Shown here piece by piece: positions 5,790 through 13,809 of a DNA stretch of 13,946 nt (position 1 is its first letter; each line of letters opens with the position of its first letter). The position numbers and the translations under genes were made by a program. Source of the DNA: an uncultured Lachnospiraceae bacterium (GTDB lineage Bacteria; Bacillota_A; Clostridia; Lachnospirales; Lachnospiraceae); contig CAJUOF010000281.1 in the NCBI GenBank assembly GCA_910587905.1, forward strand, positions 1-13,946. The letters run 5' to 3'. Below the pieces are notes generated by a model, which had not been told where the DNA came from, did not search any database, and saw only the letters and a program-made list of their open reading frames with translations.

Positions 5790-6896
5790 ATGAACGACAG
5801 CGATTATATGCAGCTTGCCCTTCGGCTTGCCGGCCGGGGCGCAGGACGGGTCTCGCCCAATCCCATGGTGGGGGCCGTCCTCGTAAAGGATGGGAAGATC
5901 ATCGGGCAGGGATGGCACGAGGCATACGGCGGCCCCCACGCCGAACGGAACGCCCTCGCTTCCTGCGGAGAGGACCCTGCGGGGGCCACCATGTACGTGA
6001 CGCTGGAGCCCTGCTGCCACCAGGGGAAGCAGCCGCCCTGCACGGATGCGATCCTGGAGGCCGGGATCCGGCGGGTGGTGACCGGCTCCGTGGATCCCAA
6101 TCCCCTCGTGGCGGGGAAGGGGATCCGGATCCTGAGAGAGCACGACGTGGAGGTGACGGAGCATGTCCTGGAGGAGGAATGCGGCCGGCTGAATGAGGTG
6201 TTCTTCCATTACATTCAGACGAAGCGCCCTTTCGTGGTCATGAAATACGCCATGACCCTGGACGGGAAGATCGCCGCTTTTACCGGGGAATCCAAATGGA
6301 TCACGGGGGAGGCCGCCAGGGAGCACGTCCACCGGCAGAGACACCGGTATACGGCCATCATGGCGGGAGTCGGGACCGTACTGGCCGACGACCCGCTCCT
6401 CACCTGCCGCATGCCCGGCGGAAAAAATCCCGTCCGCATCATCTGCGACACCAAGCTCCGCACGCCCCTCACCTCGCAGGTGGTCTCCACGGCAAAAGAG
6501 GTGCCGACCATCCTTGCGACCTGCTCTGGGGACTGTGAACGATGGGCCGCCTACGAAAAGGCCGGATGCCGCATCCTGTCCGTGGGCAAAAAGGACGGCC
6601 ACGTCGACCTGGAGGCCCTTATGGAGACCCTTGGCCGGGACGGGATCGACAGCATTCTCCTGGAGGGCGGCGGCACCCTCAACTGGTCGGCTCTGGAAAG
6701 CGGCATCGTCCGGAAGGTGCAGGCTTACCTGGCCCCCAAGCTGTTCGGCGGGCGGGATGCCAGGACCCCGGTGGAGGGTACCGGCGTCCCCTCTCCCTCC
6801 GATGCGTTTTTTCTCAAAAACAGTACCGTCATAAGACTGGGAGAAGATTTTCTGATCGAAAGCGAGGTGTGTCCCCATGTTCACCGGGATCATTGA
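5790..6896 (+). CDS. ribD: Bifunctional pyrimidine deaminase / uracil reductase RibD
   Basis: RibD carries out the second and third steps of riboflavin synthesis: deamination of the pyrimidine made from GTP, then NADPH-dependent reduction of its ribosyl group. The 368-residue length fits the family. The N-terminal deaminase has the zinc site H50-A-E52 with EPCC (73-76) and PPC (82-84). The C-terminal reductase, from about 150, has MKYAMTLDGKIA, SKWITG, VGTVLADDPLLT and LLEGGGTLNWS. The start at 5790 follows GGGAGGA by 6 bases; an in-frame extension to 5667 would run through the terminators and is rejected. It is the first gene of the operon and overlaps ribE by 20 bases. Confidence 0.97.
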   Translation: MNDSDYMQLALRLAGRGAGRVSPNPMVGAVLVKDGKIIGQGWHEAYGGPHAERNALASCGEDPAGATMYVTLEPCCHQGKQPPCTDAILEAGIRRVVTGSVDPNPLVAGKGIRILREHDVEVTEHVLEEECGRLNEVFFHYIQTKRPFVVMKYAMTLDGKIAAFTGESKWITGEAAREHVHRQRHRYTAIMAGVGTVLADDPLLTCRMPGGKNPVRIICDTKLRTPLTSQVVSTAKEVPTILATCSGDCERWAAYEKAGCRILSVGKKDGHVDLEALMETLGRDGIDSILLEGGGTLNWSALESGIVRKVQAYLAPKLFGGRDARTPVEGTGVPSPSDAFFLKNSTVIRLGEDFLIESEVCPHVHRDH

Positions 6897-7557
6897 AGAG
6901 ACAGGAACCATAGGGCGGATCCGGCGGGGCGCCCATTCCGCCCTGCTCACCGTCTGTGCCGAGAAGGTATTGGCGGGCACAAAGGTCGGCGACAGCATTG
7001 CCGTGAACGGTGTCTGCCTGACAGTCACGGACCTCTCCCCCGGATGCTTCTCGGCAGATGTCATGCATGAGACCCTGAACCGTTCCTCCCTGGCGGGCCT
7101 TTCCTGCGGCAGCCGTGTAAACCTGGAGCGGGCCATGGCCGCGGACGGCCGCTTCGGCGGACACATCGTCGCCGGACACGTGGACGGAGTCGGGAGGATC
7201 GCACGCATCCGCCGGGACGACACGGCCGTCTGGTACACGGTAGAGGCAAAGCCGGAGGTTCTCCGCTACGTTGTGGAAAAAGGCTCCATCACCGTGGACG
7301 GCATCAGCCTGACCGTGGCGGCCGTCACCGGGAAGGATTTTTCCGTCTCCGCCATTCCCCACACGGTCAGCCACACAATCTTAAACGAGCGGATGGAGGG
7401 CAGCCTGGTCAACCTGGAGACGGACATCATCGGCAAATACGTGGAAAAGCTTCTGTTCTCCCGTTCCCCAAACCCGGCGAACGGCGGGGGGCCCCATGAC
7501 GGGGGACCGGGAAACAGCGGCATCACCAGAGAATTTTTATCCCGATACGGGTTTTAA
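6877..7557 (+). CDS. ribE: Riboflavin synthase alpha subunit RibE
   Basis: RibE dismutates two molecules of 6,7-dimethyl-8-ribityllumazine to riboflavin and a pyrimidine that re-enters the pathway. The 226-residue product begins MFTGIIEETG and has the two internally repeated lumazine-binding barrels: VNGVCLTV in the first, and GGHIVAGHVDGVG and VDGISLTV around the second. The C-terminus has a Gly/Pro-rich stretch (NPANGGGPHDGGPGN) before ITREFLSRYGF, somewhat longer than usual. AGGTG precedes the ATG by 7 bases, inside the end of ribD, which suggests translational coupling. Its TAA stop overlaps the ribosome binding site of ribBA. Confidence 0.96.
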   Translation: MFTGIIEETGTIGRIRRGAHSALLTVCAEKVLAGTKVGDSIAVNGVCLTVTDLSPGCFSADVMHETLNRSSLAGLSCGSRVNLERAMAADGRFGGHIVAGHVDGVGRIARIRRDDTAVWYTVEAKPEVLRYVVEKGSITVDGISLTVAAVTGKDFSVSAIPHTVSHTILNERMEGSLVNLETDIIGKYVEKLLFSRSPNPANGGGPHDGGPGNSGITREFLSRYGF

Positions 7558-7568
7558 GGAGGACGATC

Positions 7569-8791
7569 ATGATACAGTTTCACACCATTGAAGAGGCCCT
7601 GGAGGATCTCCGGAAGGGGCGGGTCATCCTGGTCACCGATGACGAGACCGGGAAAACGAGGGGGATTTCATCTGTGCGGCCCAGTTTGCCACCACGGCCA
7701 ACATCAATTTCATGGCGACCCATGGGAAAGGGCTGATCTGCATGCCCATGTCGGAGGAATACGTGCAGAGACTCAAGGTTCCCCAGATGGTAACGCAGAA
7801 CACCGACAACCACGAGACGGCTTTTACGGTCTCCATCGACCACGTGGCCACTTCCACCGGCATTTCCGCCGCCGAGCGTTCCGTCACGGCCCTGGCCTGC
7901 GTAGCGGAAGACGCAAAGCCGGAGGATTTCCGCCGGCCGGGCCACATGTTCCCGCTCTTGGCCAGGAAAAACGGCGTGCTGGAGCGGAACGGCCACACGG
8001 AGGCCACGGTGGATCTGTGCCGTCTGGCCGGTCTGAAAGAATGCGGGCTCTGCTGCGAGATCATGGGGGAGGACGGGACCATGATGCGCACGCCGGAGCT
8101 TTGGAAGCTGGCAAAGCAATTTGATCTAAAGTTCGTCACCATAAAGGACCTGCAGAGCTACCGGAAATGCCACGAAAAGCTGGTGGACCGGGTGACCGCC
8201 GTCCACCTGCCGACGAAATACGGAGATTTCAAGGCTTACGGCTTTGTCAACCGCCTGAACGGAGAACACCATGTGGCCCTGGTAAAGGGGGAGATCGGCG
8301 ACGGAAAGGACGTGCTCTGCCGGGTCCACTCGGAATGTCTGACCGGGGACACCTTCGGCTCCCTCCGCTGTGACTGCGGCGAGCAGCTTGCCGCCTCCCT
8401 GTCCCGGATCGAGGCGGAGGGCCGCGGCGTCCTGCTCTACATGCGCCAGGAAGGGCGGGGCATCGGTCTGATCAACAAGCTCCGGGCCTACGAGCTGCAG
8501 GAGCAGGGCATGGACACCCTGGAGGCCAACCTGGCGCTGGGCTTCGCCGGGGACGAGCGGGAATACTACATCGGCGCCCAGATTTTGAAAGAGCTGGGTG
8601 TAAACAGCATGCGGCTTCTGACCAACAATCCGGACAAGATCTACCAGCTCTCGGAATTCGGCCTGGAGATCACCGCCAGGCTCCCCATCCAGATGAACGC
8701 CACTCCCCACGACCTGTTTTACCTAAAGACCAAGCAGGAACGCATGGGGCATCTGCTCCACTATGAAAACGCCGACGAAAGTCAACCATAA
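7569..8791 (+). CDS. ribBA: Bifunctional DHBP synthase / GTP cyclohydrolase II RibBA, with an apparent one-base frameshift
   Basis: RibB makes dihydroxybutanone phosphate from ribulose-5-phosphate and RibA opens GTP; together they feed both branches of riboflavin synthesis. The gene starts at 7569, 6 bases after AAGGAGG, and reads MIQFHTIEEALEDLRKG then VILVTDDE. After that the frame fails and stops at 7736. The correct frame continues as ENEGDFICAAQFATT, INFMATHGKGLICMP and onward to 8791; its first in-frame ATG is 7712 and has no ribosome binding site. One added G near 7646 restores DDEDRENEGD and a 407-residue protein, the usual length. RibB landmarks downstream include HETAFTVSIDH and NGHTEATVDL. 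RibA is intact: HSECLTGDTFGSLRCDC with three zinc cysteines, RQEGRGIGL, and LTNNPDK. If the shift is real, RibB loses its acidic active-site loop; if it is a sequence error, the gene is normal. Confidence 0.92.
7641..7660 (+). other. Site of the ribBA frame lesion
   Basis: The bases GACGAGACCGGGAAAAC read D-E-T-G-K in the start frame. Inserting one G after GACGAG gives D-E-D-R-E-N, the invariant RibB motif. The frames before (7569) and after (7712) differ by exactly the offset that a single deleted base produces. Confidence 0.9.
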
Positions 8792-8821
8792 ACGATGATC
8801 ACATTCAGGAGGGATCACATG

Positions 8822-9289
8822 ATGAAAACATTAGAGGGAAAGCTTGTCGCAAAAGATTTAAAGATCGGCATCGTCGCCGCAAGATTCAATGAATTTATCA
8901 CGTCGAAGCTTCTCGGCGGGGCCATGGACGGCCTCCTCCGCCACGAGGTGCAGGAGGAGGACATCCACGTGGCCTGGGTACCCGGCGCCTTCGAGATCCC
9001 GCTGATCGCATCCAAGATGGCGAAAAGCGGGACCTATGACGCCGTCATCTGCCTGGGCGCCGTGATCCGGGGCTCCACCAGCCACTACGACTATGTCTGC
9101 AATGAGGTGTCGAAGGGAATCGCCGCCGTCTCCCTGGAAACCGGCATTCCCGTCATGTTCGGCGTCCTCACCACGGAAAACATCGAGCAGGCCATCGAGC
9201 GGGCCGGCACCAAGGCCGGAAACAAGGGCTACGACTGCGCCCTGGGCGCCATCGAGATGGTGAATCTGATCCGCCAGATCGAACCGTGA
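8822..9289 (+). CDS. ribH: Lumazine synthase (riboflavin synthase beta subunit) RibH
   Basis: RibH condenses the RibD-derived pyrimidine with dihydroxybutanone phosphate to form 6,7-dimethyl-8-ribityllumazine; the family forms pentamers or 60-subunit shells. The 155-residue product has GIVAARFNEFITSKL, PGAFEIP (54-60), CLGAVIRGSTSHYDYVC with the catalytic His at about 88, and GVLTTEN. AGGAGGG (8807-8813) precedes two adjacent ATGs at 8819 and 8822; 8822 aligns best with known N-termini (MKTLEGKL), but 8819 cannot be excluded. An upstream in-frame start at 8795 lacks a ribosome binding site. It is the last gene of the operon, 30 bases after ribBA. Confidence 0.97.
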   Translation: MKTLEGKLVAKDLKIGIVAARFNEFITSKLLGGAMDGLLRHEVQEEDIHVAWVPGAFEIPLIASKMAKSGTYDAVICLGAVIRGSTSHYDYVCNEVSKGIAAVSLETGIPVMFGVLTTENIEQAIERAGTKAGNKGYDCALGAIEMVNLIRQIEP

Positions 9290-9291
9290 CA

Positions 9292-9320
9292 GATCAGGCC
9301 GAAGAAACCGGAGCCTGGTC
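9292..9320. terminator. Weak hairpin between convergent ribH and the kinase gene
   Basis: GATCAGGC (9292-9299) pairs with GCCTGGTC (9313-9320), including one G-U pair, around a 13-base loop. No T-tract follows directly on the plus strand, so an intrinsic terminator is doubtful. The 49-bp gap between the two converging genes holds nothing else I can identify. Confidence 0.3.
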
Positions 9321-9338
9321 TCCCTGTCTGCAAGATTT

Positions 9339-10832
9339 TTAAAAATACTGCAGGCTGCAGAGCTGCCGGAATTCCCGGTAGTGCAGATCCCAGGCTCCCG
9401 CCTCCTTCGGCTCAAACCGTTCCAAAGCCACGCTCCTTTGCATGACCGCACTGGCCTCCTCCTCGCCGGAGAGCTCCCCCGCCCCCACCGCCTGCATCAG
9501 CAGATTCCCGGCGGCGGCTGCCTCCCCCGGCCCTGCGGTGACCGGAAGATTTAAGGCGGATGCCAGCATCTCATTTAAGAAGGCAACCTTGCTGGTCCCG
9601 CCCACCACGTACAGGGTATCCACCCTTCTTCCCGTGGTACGCTGCAGGGCCTCCAGCCCATAGCGGCATTTAAGGGCAATGCTCTCATAGATAATCCTGG
9701 CCATCTGGCCCACGTCATTCTGCCCCACCCTTCTCTGGCCGGTCCGTTCCAACCAGGAGACCACCGCCTCCGTCATATCCTCCGGATTGTAAAAGGCCGG
9801 AGCATCCGTATCCAGAAACCCGTAAAAGGGCTCTGCCTGCGCCGCCATGGCCGCAATCAAGTCGTAGCTGCAGGCAATCCCCCTCCTCTCCCATGCCCGG
9901 CGGCACTCCTGGATGATCCACATAGCACAAACATTCCGTTTTAACAGCGTCTTCCCGAAGGCAAGCGCCGTATTGGACAGGTTGTATTGATAGGAAAGGG
10001 AAAGGTCCGCGGGTTCCGAAAGTTCCATGCTGACCAGATACCAGCTTCCGGTGGAGATAAAGGCCCAGTTCTCCCCCGGCCTTGCCGGCACGGCCACCCC
10101 CGCCGCCGAAGTGTCGTGGACCGGCGGCGCAATCACCTCGAACCGGTTCAGGCCAAGCCTGCCGGCAAAGCTTTCCGAAATCCGCCCCAGACACCGGCCG
10201 GACCAGACGACGGGCGGCTTAAGGCTCCCCGGCAATCCAAAAAGATCAAACACCTCCTGCTCCCACTCCTGCTTTCTCATACTGAAAAGCTGAGAGTAAG
10301 AAGCCGCGGAAATCTCAGAACATACCTTTCCTGAGAAAAAAAACATCAGAAGATCGCCCAGGTGCAGGATTTTATTTCCCTGCTCCAGAAGCTCCGGCGC
10401 CTCCCGCTTCACCGCCAGAAGCTGGCAGAGGGTGGAGTCCCGGATCCGCCTCTGGGTCGTCAGCTTGTAGAGCTCCCGGTAGCTGATCACCTGTTCCACT
10501 TCCTCCCGCATTCCTTCCGTCCGCTTGTCCCGGTAAAAGACCGGAAGGCCGAGAAGCTCCCCCCTGGGATTCACAATGCCGAAATCACTGGCCCAGGAAT
10601 CCACGCCAAAGCCGGAAAGCGCTGTCCCCTCCCGGCCCAGCCGCTCCAGGATTTGGAAGATCTTATCATAGATCTCATAGACGTTGATCGACAGATGTCC
10701 CCGAAAAAATACACGGGGCGTCTCAAATCGTCCTGCCTCCCGCATCGTGAGCCTTCCCTCCTTCGTGAGGGTTCCCAGAAAGACTTTTCCTCCACTGCTC
10801 CCCAGATCTGCCACCAGATAGTTATTTGTCAT
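9339..10832 (-). CDS. FGGY-family carbohydrate kinase, rhamnulokinase-like
   Basis: The product probably phosphorylates a sugar imported by the adjacent ABC transporter. The 497-residue protein has the FGGY fold marks: DLGSSGGKV at 9-17 for phosphate binding, FGVDSWASDFG (75-85), YRDKRTEG (100-107), HDTSA (239-243), ISTGSWYL (259-266), RNVCAMWIIQE (299-309) and VGGTSK (410-415). The order and wording of these blocks are closest to rhamnulokinase RhaB, but fuculokinase-like or other ketose kinases remain possible, and no isomerase or aldolase lies in the window. The start at 10832 follows AGGAGGGG closely; a longer start at 10853 lacks a site. It is the last gene of its operon, 28 bp after the SDR gene. 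Confidence 0.82.
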   Translation of the reverse strand: MTNNYLVADLGSSGGKVFLGTLTKEGRLTMREAGRFETPRVFFRGHLSINVYEIYDKIFQILERLGREGTALSGFGVDSWASDFGIVNPRGELLGLPVFYRDKRTEGMREEVEQVISYRELYKLTTQRRIRDSTLCQLLAVKREAPELLEQGNKILHLGDLLMFFFSGKVCSEISAASYSQLFSMRKQEWEQEVFDLFGLPGSLKPPVVWSGRCLGRISESFAGRLGLNRFEVIAPPVHDTSAAGVAVPARPGENWAFISTGSWYLVSMELSEPADLSLSYQYNLSNTALAFGKTLLKRNVCAMWIIQECRRAWERRGIACSYDLIAAMAAQAEPFYGFLDTDAPAFYNPEDMTEAVVSWLERTGQRRVGQNDVGQMARIIYESIALKCRYGLEALQRTTGRRVDTLYVVGGTSKVAFLNEMLASALNLPVTAGPGEAAAAGNLLMQAVGAGELSGEEEASAVMQRSVALERFEPKEAGAWDLHYREFRQLCSLQYF

Positions 10833-10860
10833 GTTCCCCTCCTGTATGCCCATAAATTTC

Positions 10861-11628
10861 TCAATTGATGGTAAAGCCTCCGTCCACCACCAAATTCGCC
10901 CCGTTGATCATCGCCGCCGCATCGCTGGCAAGATACACAAAGGCCATGGCGATCTCGTCCATCTCCGCAAACCTCCCCGCCGGAATCTGGGCCAGATGGG
11001 CAGCCCCTCGCTCGCCGACCCAGTAATCCTTGGCCATCGGCGTCATGACCACCGTGGGCGCCACGGAATTCACCGTGATCCCATATCTTCCCCACTCCAG
11101 AGCCAGATCTCTCGTCACCGCCATGAGTCCTGCCTTGCTGGCAGAATAGGCCACATGGCCGTGAAGGGCCACCACGCCCGCCTGGGAAGACATATTGATG
11201 ATCCGTCCGCCCCTCCCCTGCCGAAGCATGATCCGGCCGGCGACCTGGGAGACAAAAAACACCGCATTCAAATTGACATTGATCACACGGAGGAATTCTT
11301 CTTTGGTGATCTCCTCCGCAGGAGTCCCGGAACCAAGGCCGGCGATGTTGCACACAATGTCGATGCCCCCCGCCGTCTTCAAAATCTCCTGAAACGAAGC
11401 TTCCACCTGATCATAATCCGTCAGATCGGCCACCAGGCCGAGGGTCCCGTTCCCGATCTCCTCTGCAGCCTCCCCGACTCTCGGGTCCCGGTCCAGGATC
11501 ACGACCCTGGCTCCCTTCCTCACCATCATGCCCGCCGTCGCACGGCCGATTCCGCTGGCCCCGCCCGTAATGACTGCCGTCTTTCCCTCCAGACTTAAGT
11601 TTTCATCAAATCCCTGATACTGATTCAT
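10861..11628 (-). CDS. Short-chain dehydrogenase/reductase (SDR) of the sugar operon
   Basis: A classical SDR of 255 residues: TGGASGIG (21-28) dinucleotide loop, an Asp near 46 after the second strand that favours NAD(H), NIAG (94-97, a variant of NNAG), catalytic Ser148 in NMSSQAG, and YSASK (161-165) supplying Tyr and Lys. Its place between a sugar importer and an FGGY kinase suggests oxidation or reduction of the imported sugar or polyol before phosphorylation, as in GolD/threitol-dehydrogenase-like systems; the substrate is inferred only. The ATG at 11628 lies 8 bases after AAAGGAG; a GTG at 11637 would overlap that site and is not chosen. Confidence 0.88.
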   Translation of the reverse strand: MNQYQGFDENLSLEGKTAVITGGASGIGRATAGMMVRKGARVVILDRDPRVGEAAEEIGNGTLGLVADLTDYDQVEASFQEILKTAGGIDIVCNIAGLGSGTPAEEITKEEFLRVINVNLNAVFFVSQVAGRIMLRQGRGGRIINMSSQAGVVALHGHVAYSASKAGLMAVTRDLALEWGRYGITVNSVAPTVVMTPMAKDYWVGERGAAHLAQIPAGRFAEMDEIAMAFVYLASDAAAMINGANLVVDGGFTIN

Positions 11629-11658
11629 GTGCTGCACTCCTTTCTGTCTGATGCAGAA

Positions 11659-11680
11659 TGCGCCCCCCGCAGGGGGCGCA
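11659..11680 (-). promoter_or_regulatory. Strong intercistronic hairpin after the binding-protein gene
   Basis: TGCGCCCCC (11659-11667) pairs perfectly with GGGGGCGCA (11672-11680) around a 4-base loop. No T-tract follows in the direction of transcription, so it is more likely an mRNA-stabilising or partly attenuating element than a full terminator. Such hairpins after binding-protein genes commonly raise their yield above that of downstream genes. Confidence 0.7.
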
Positions 11681-11723
11681 CCTCACGAGAACATTCCTTA
11701 TTCTATTCCCTTTCTTCCTGTCG

Positions 11724-12779
11724 TTACTGAATCTGTCCGTTCTTCGTGTGAACCTCAATCCACTCTGCCACATTGGAGGAATCGATCAATTCACCGTCCA
11801 CCAGATTGGTCTCGTGGTCAATCTCACCCTTTAACACGCGGGAAGCGATATCCAGAGAAGCCTCCGCCTGGGCATATGCATTCTGGACACAGGTGGCCGT
11901 CAGCTCTCCGTCCTGGATGGACAGGCACGCGTCGGCCAGGCCGTCCACGCCGTAATAGGTCATCTCCTTCTCCCGTCCCACGGATTTTGCAGCTTCAATA
12001 CAGCCAAGCGCCATGGCGTCATTCATGGAGATAACTGCGTCGATCCGTTCATACTTCTGAAGCCAGTTCTCCATCAGGGCCATGCCCTCATCCTTGTACC
12101 AGTTGGCGATCTGCTCGTCCAGAATCTCGATTCCGGGCTTTGCGTCAAAGAGGGTTTTCTGGAAGCCTTCGCGGCGTCCGATGGAATGGACATTGCCGGA
12201 GGGGCCGAGAAGGACCACAACCTTGGCGTCGTCGGGCAGGTTTTTGAGGGCGACCTCCGCCGGAATGGAGCCCTGCTGCACCGGATCGCAGTCCACGCAG
12301 GAGGCCAGCTCCGAACCCTCGTTGGTGCCGTTCACCGTACAGACCGGAATCCCCGCGTCGATGGTCTGGTTGATGGGATCCACCAGGGCTTCGTTGTCGA
12401 TGGGCTGAATGATCACGTAATCATACTGTTTGGTCACACAGTTTTCCAGATTGGCCACCTGAGTCTCCACACTGTTCTTGTTGTCAATGATCGTCACATT
12501 CAATTCCGGGTAGTCCGCCGCGATCTCCTCAAAGGACTGAACCAGCCAGGAGGCATATGTAGCCGTCATGTCCCCGATCAGCACGGCCACCTCTTTTTTG
12601 CCGTCCTTTGCTGCGGGAGCTTCCGTTCCCTCCTCCGCTTTCGTCTCCGTCCCCGCAGCCTCCGTTCCCGCTGCCGTCTCCGCAGGCTTCTTGGTCTCCT
12701 CCTTCTCCCCGGAGCCGCAGCCCGCCATAGCGGCCATCATCATGGCCATCGCCAACAATACTGCCAATACTTTTTTCAT
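11724..12779 (-). CDS. Sugar ABC transporter substrate-binding lipoprotein (RbsB-like)
   Basis: The 351-residue protein has a lipoprotein signal (MKKVLAVLLAMAMMMAAMAG then Cys21), a low-complexity Ala/Glu/Thr linker to about residue 60, then a type I periplasmic-binding domain of the ribose/galactose kind: KEVAVLIGDMTATYASWL, NLENCVTKQYDYVIIQP, VDPINQTIDAGIPVCTVNG, VVVLLGPSGNVHSIGRREGF and VISMNDAMALGCIEAAK. It captures the substrate outside the cell for the permease encoded just upstream. AAAGGTGG precedes the ATG by about 7 bases. The ligand cannot be read from sequence. Confidence 0.93.
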   Translation of the reverse strand: MKKVLAVLLAMAMMMAAMAGCGSGEKEETKKPAETAAGTEAAGTETKAEEGTEAPAAKDGKKEVAVLIGDMTATYASWLVQSFEEIAADYPELNVTIIDNKNSVETQVANLENCVTKQYDYVIIQPIDNEALVDPINQTIDAGIPVCTVNGTNEGSELASCVDCDPVQQGSIPAEVALKNLPDDAKVVVLLGPSGNVHSIGRREGFQKTLFDAKPGIEILDEQIANWYKDEGMALMENWLQKYERIDAVISMNDAMALGCIEAAKSVGREKEMTYYGVDGLADACLSIQDGELTATCVQNAYAQAEASLDIASRVLKGEIDHETNLVDGELIDSSNVAEWIEVHTKNGQIQ

Positions 12780-12831
12780 GCTTCTTCCACCTTTCTTTTT
12801 ATTTTGATCCCTGTCCGGGTATCAAGCAGAA

Positions 12832-13809
12832 TCAGGATTTGCTCTCCAGGACCTTGTCATCCACGATCCGGACCACTTTTTTATTCTTCTTACTGTAAAT
12901 ATCAATGACCACCGCACAGATGATCAGGGTTCCCTTCAAGATCTGCTGAATATAGGCTTGCACGCCCACCAGCGTCATAATATTGTTCAAAACTCCGATG
13001 ACACAGGCACCGATCAGTGTGCCGAGGGCGGTCCCAATCCCTCCGGTGAAGGAGGTCCCCCCGATGATCGTCGCCATCAAAGCATCTGTCTCCATGCCCG
13101 CCCCGGAAGCGGGAAGGCCCGCGTTCAGCCTGGACATCAGGATGACTCCGCCAAGTCCCGCCAAGACTCCGGAAAGGATGTAAGCCCGCATCAGCACGGA
13201 TTTCACTTTGATCCCGGAAGCCACCGCCGCACTCTGGTTCCCGCCGATGGCGTAGAGATAACGGCCAAACTTCATTTTCTTCAAAATCATCCACACAATG
13301 GCACAGATGATCAGCATGATGATGATAGGAATGGGGATGAAGCCCAAATTTCCCTGTCCTAAAATTCGGAAATCGCCGATCTTATAAACATTCTGGCCGT
13401 CCGTATACAGGAAGATAATCCCCGTCGTGATCTGCTGCATGGCCAGGGTTACAATAAAAGGCGGCGCGTCAAACTTCGTCACCACAAAGCCGTTTACCGT
13501 TCCCACCACCGCCCCCAGCGCCATGCCGGTCAGTACCGCCACCGGCAGGGAGCCCGTCGCGATAAAGACGATACAGGCAAAGGTTCCGGACATAGCCGCA
13601 TTGGTCCCCACCGACAAATCAAGCTGACCGCCGATGATCAGCATGGTCTCTCCGAAGGCCAGGATCGTGACGATGCTGATCTGCCTAAGGATGTTGACCA
13701 GGTTTTGTCCCGTCAGAAAAGAGCTGTCCAAAACCGCACTGATCAACATCATGACTGCCAAAATAATGATGCTCATATACTTGCTTAAGCTGATGTGCCC
13801 TCTTCTCAT
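12832..13809 (-). CDS. Sugar ABC transporter permease (RbsC-like)
   Basis: This 325-residue, highly hydrophobic protein carries about nine or ten membrane segments and the marks of the RbsC/XylH/AraH family: GGQLDLSVGTNAAMSG, AVVGTVNGFVVTKFDAPPFI, FGRYLYAIGGNQSAA, GIKV and IIGGTSFTGGIGTALG. It forms the membrane channel for the adjacent binding protein and ATPase. GGAGGTG lies about 8 bases before the start, and the start overlaps the ATPase stop as ATGA, showing translational coupling. Confidence 0.94.
   Translation of the reverse strand: MRRGHISLSKYMSIIILAVMMLISAVLDSSFLTGQNLVNILRQISIVTILAFGETMLIIGGQLDLSVGTNAAMSGTFACIVFIATGSLPVAVLTGMALGAVVGTVNGFVVTKFDAPPFIVTLAMQQITTGIIFLYTDGQNVYKIGDFRILGQGNLGFIPIPIIIMLIICAIVWMILKKMKFGRYLYAIGGNQSAAVASGIKVKSVLMRAYILSGVLAGLGGVILMSRLNAGLPASGAGMETDALMATIIGGTSFTGGIGTALGTLIGACVIGVLNNIMTLVGVQAYIQQILKGTLIICAVVIDIYSKKNKKVVRIVDDKVLESKS

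Noticed and set aside
5529..7238. Long minus-strand open frame (569 codons) antisense to ribD and ribE
   Set aside because: It runs through the riboswitch and two well-supported genes, its translation resembles no family, and GC-rich coding sequence commonly leaves open antisense frames.
551..7736. Programmed ribosomal frameshifting at the two frame breaks
   Set aside because: No slippery heptamer followed by a suitable pseudoknot was recognised at either site, and neither gene family is known to use it.
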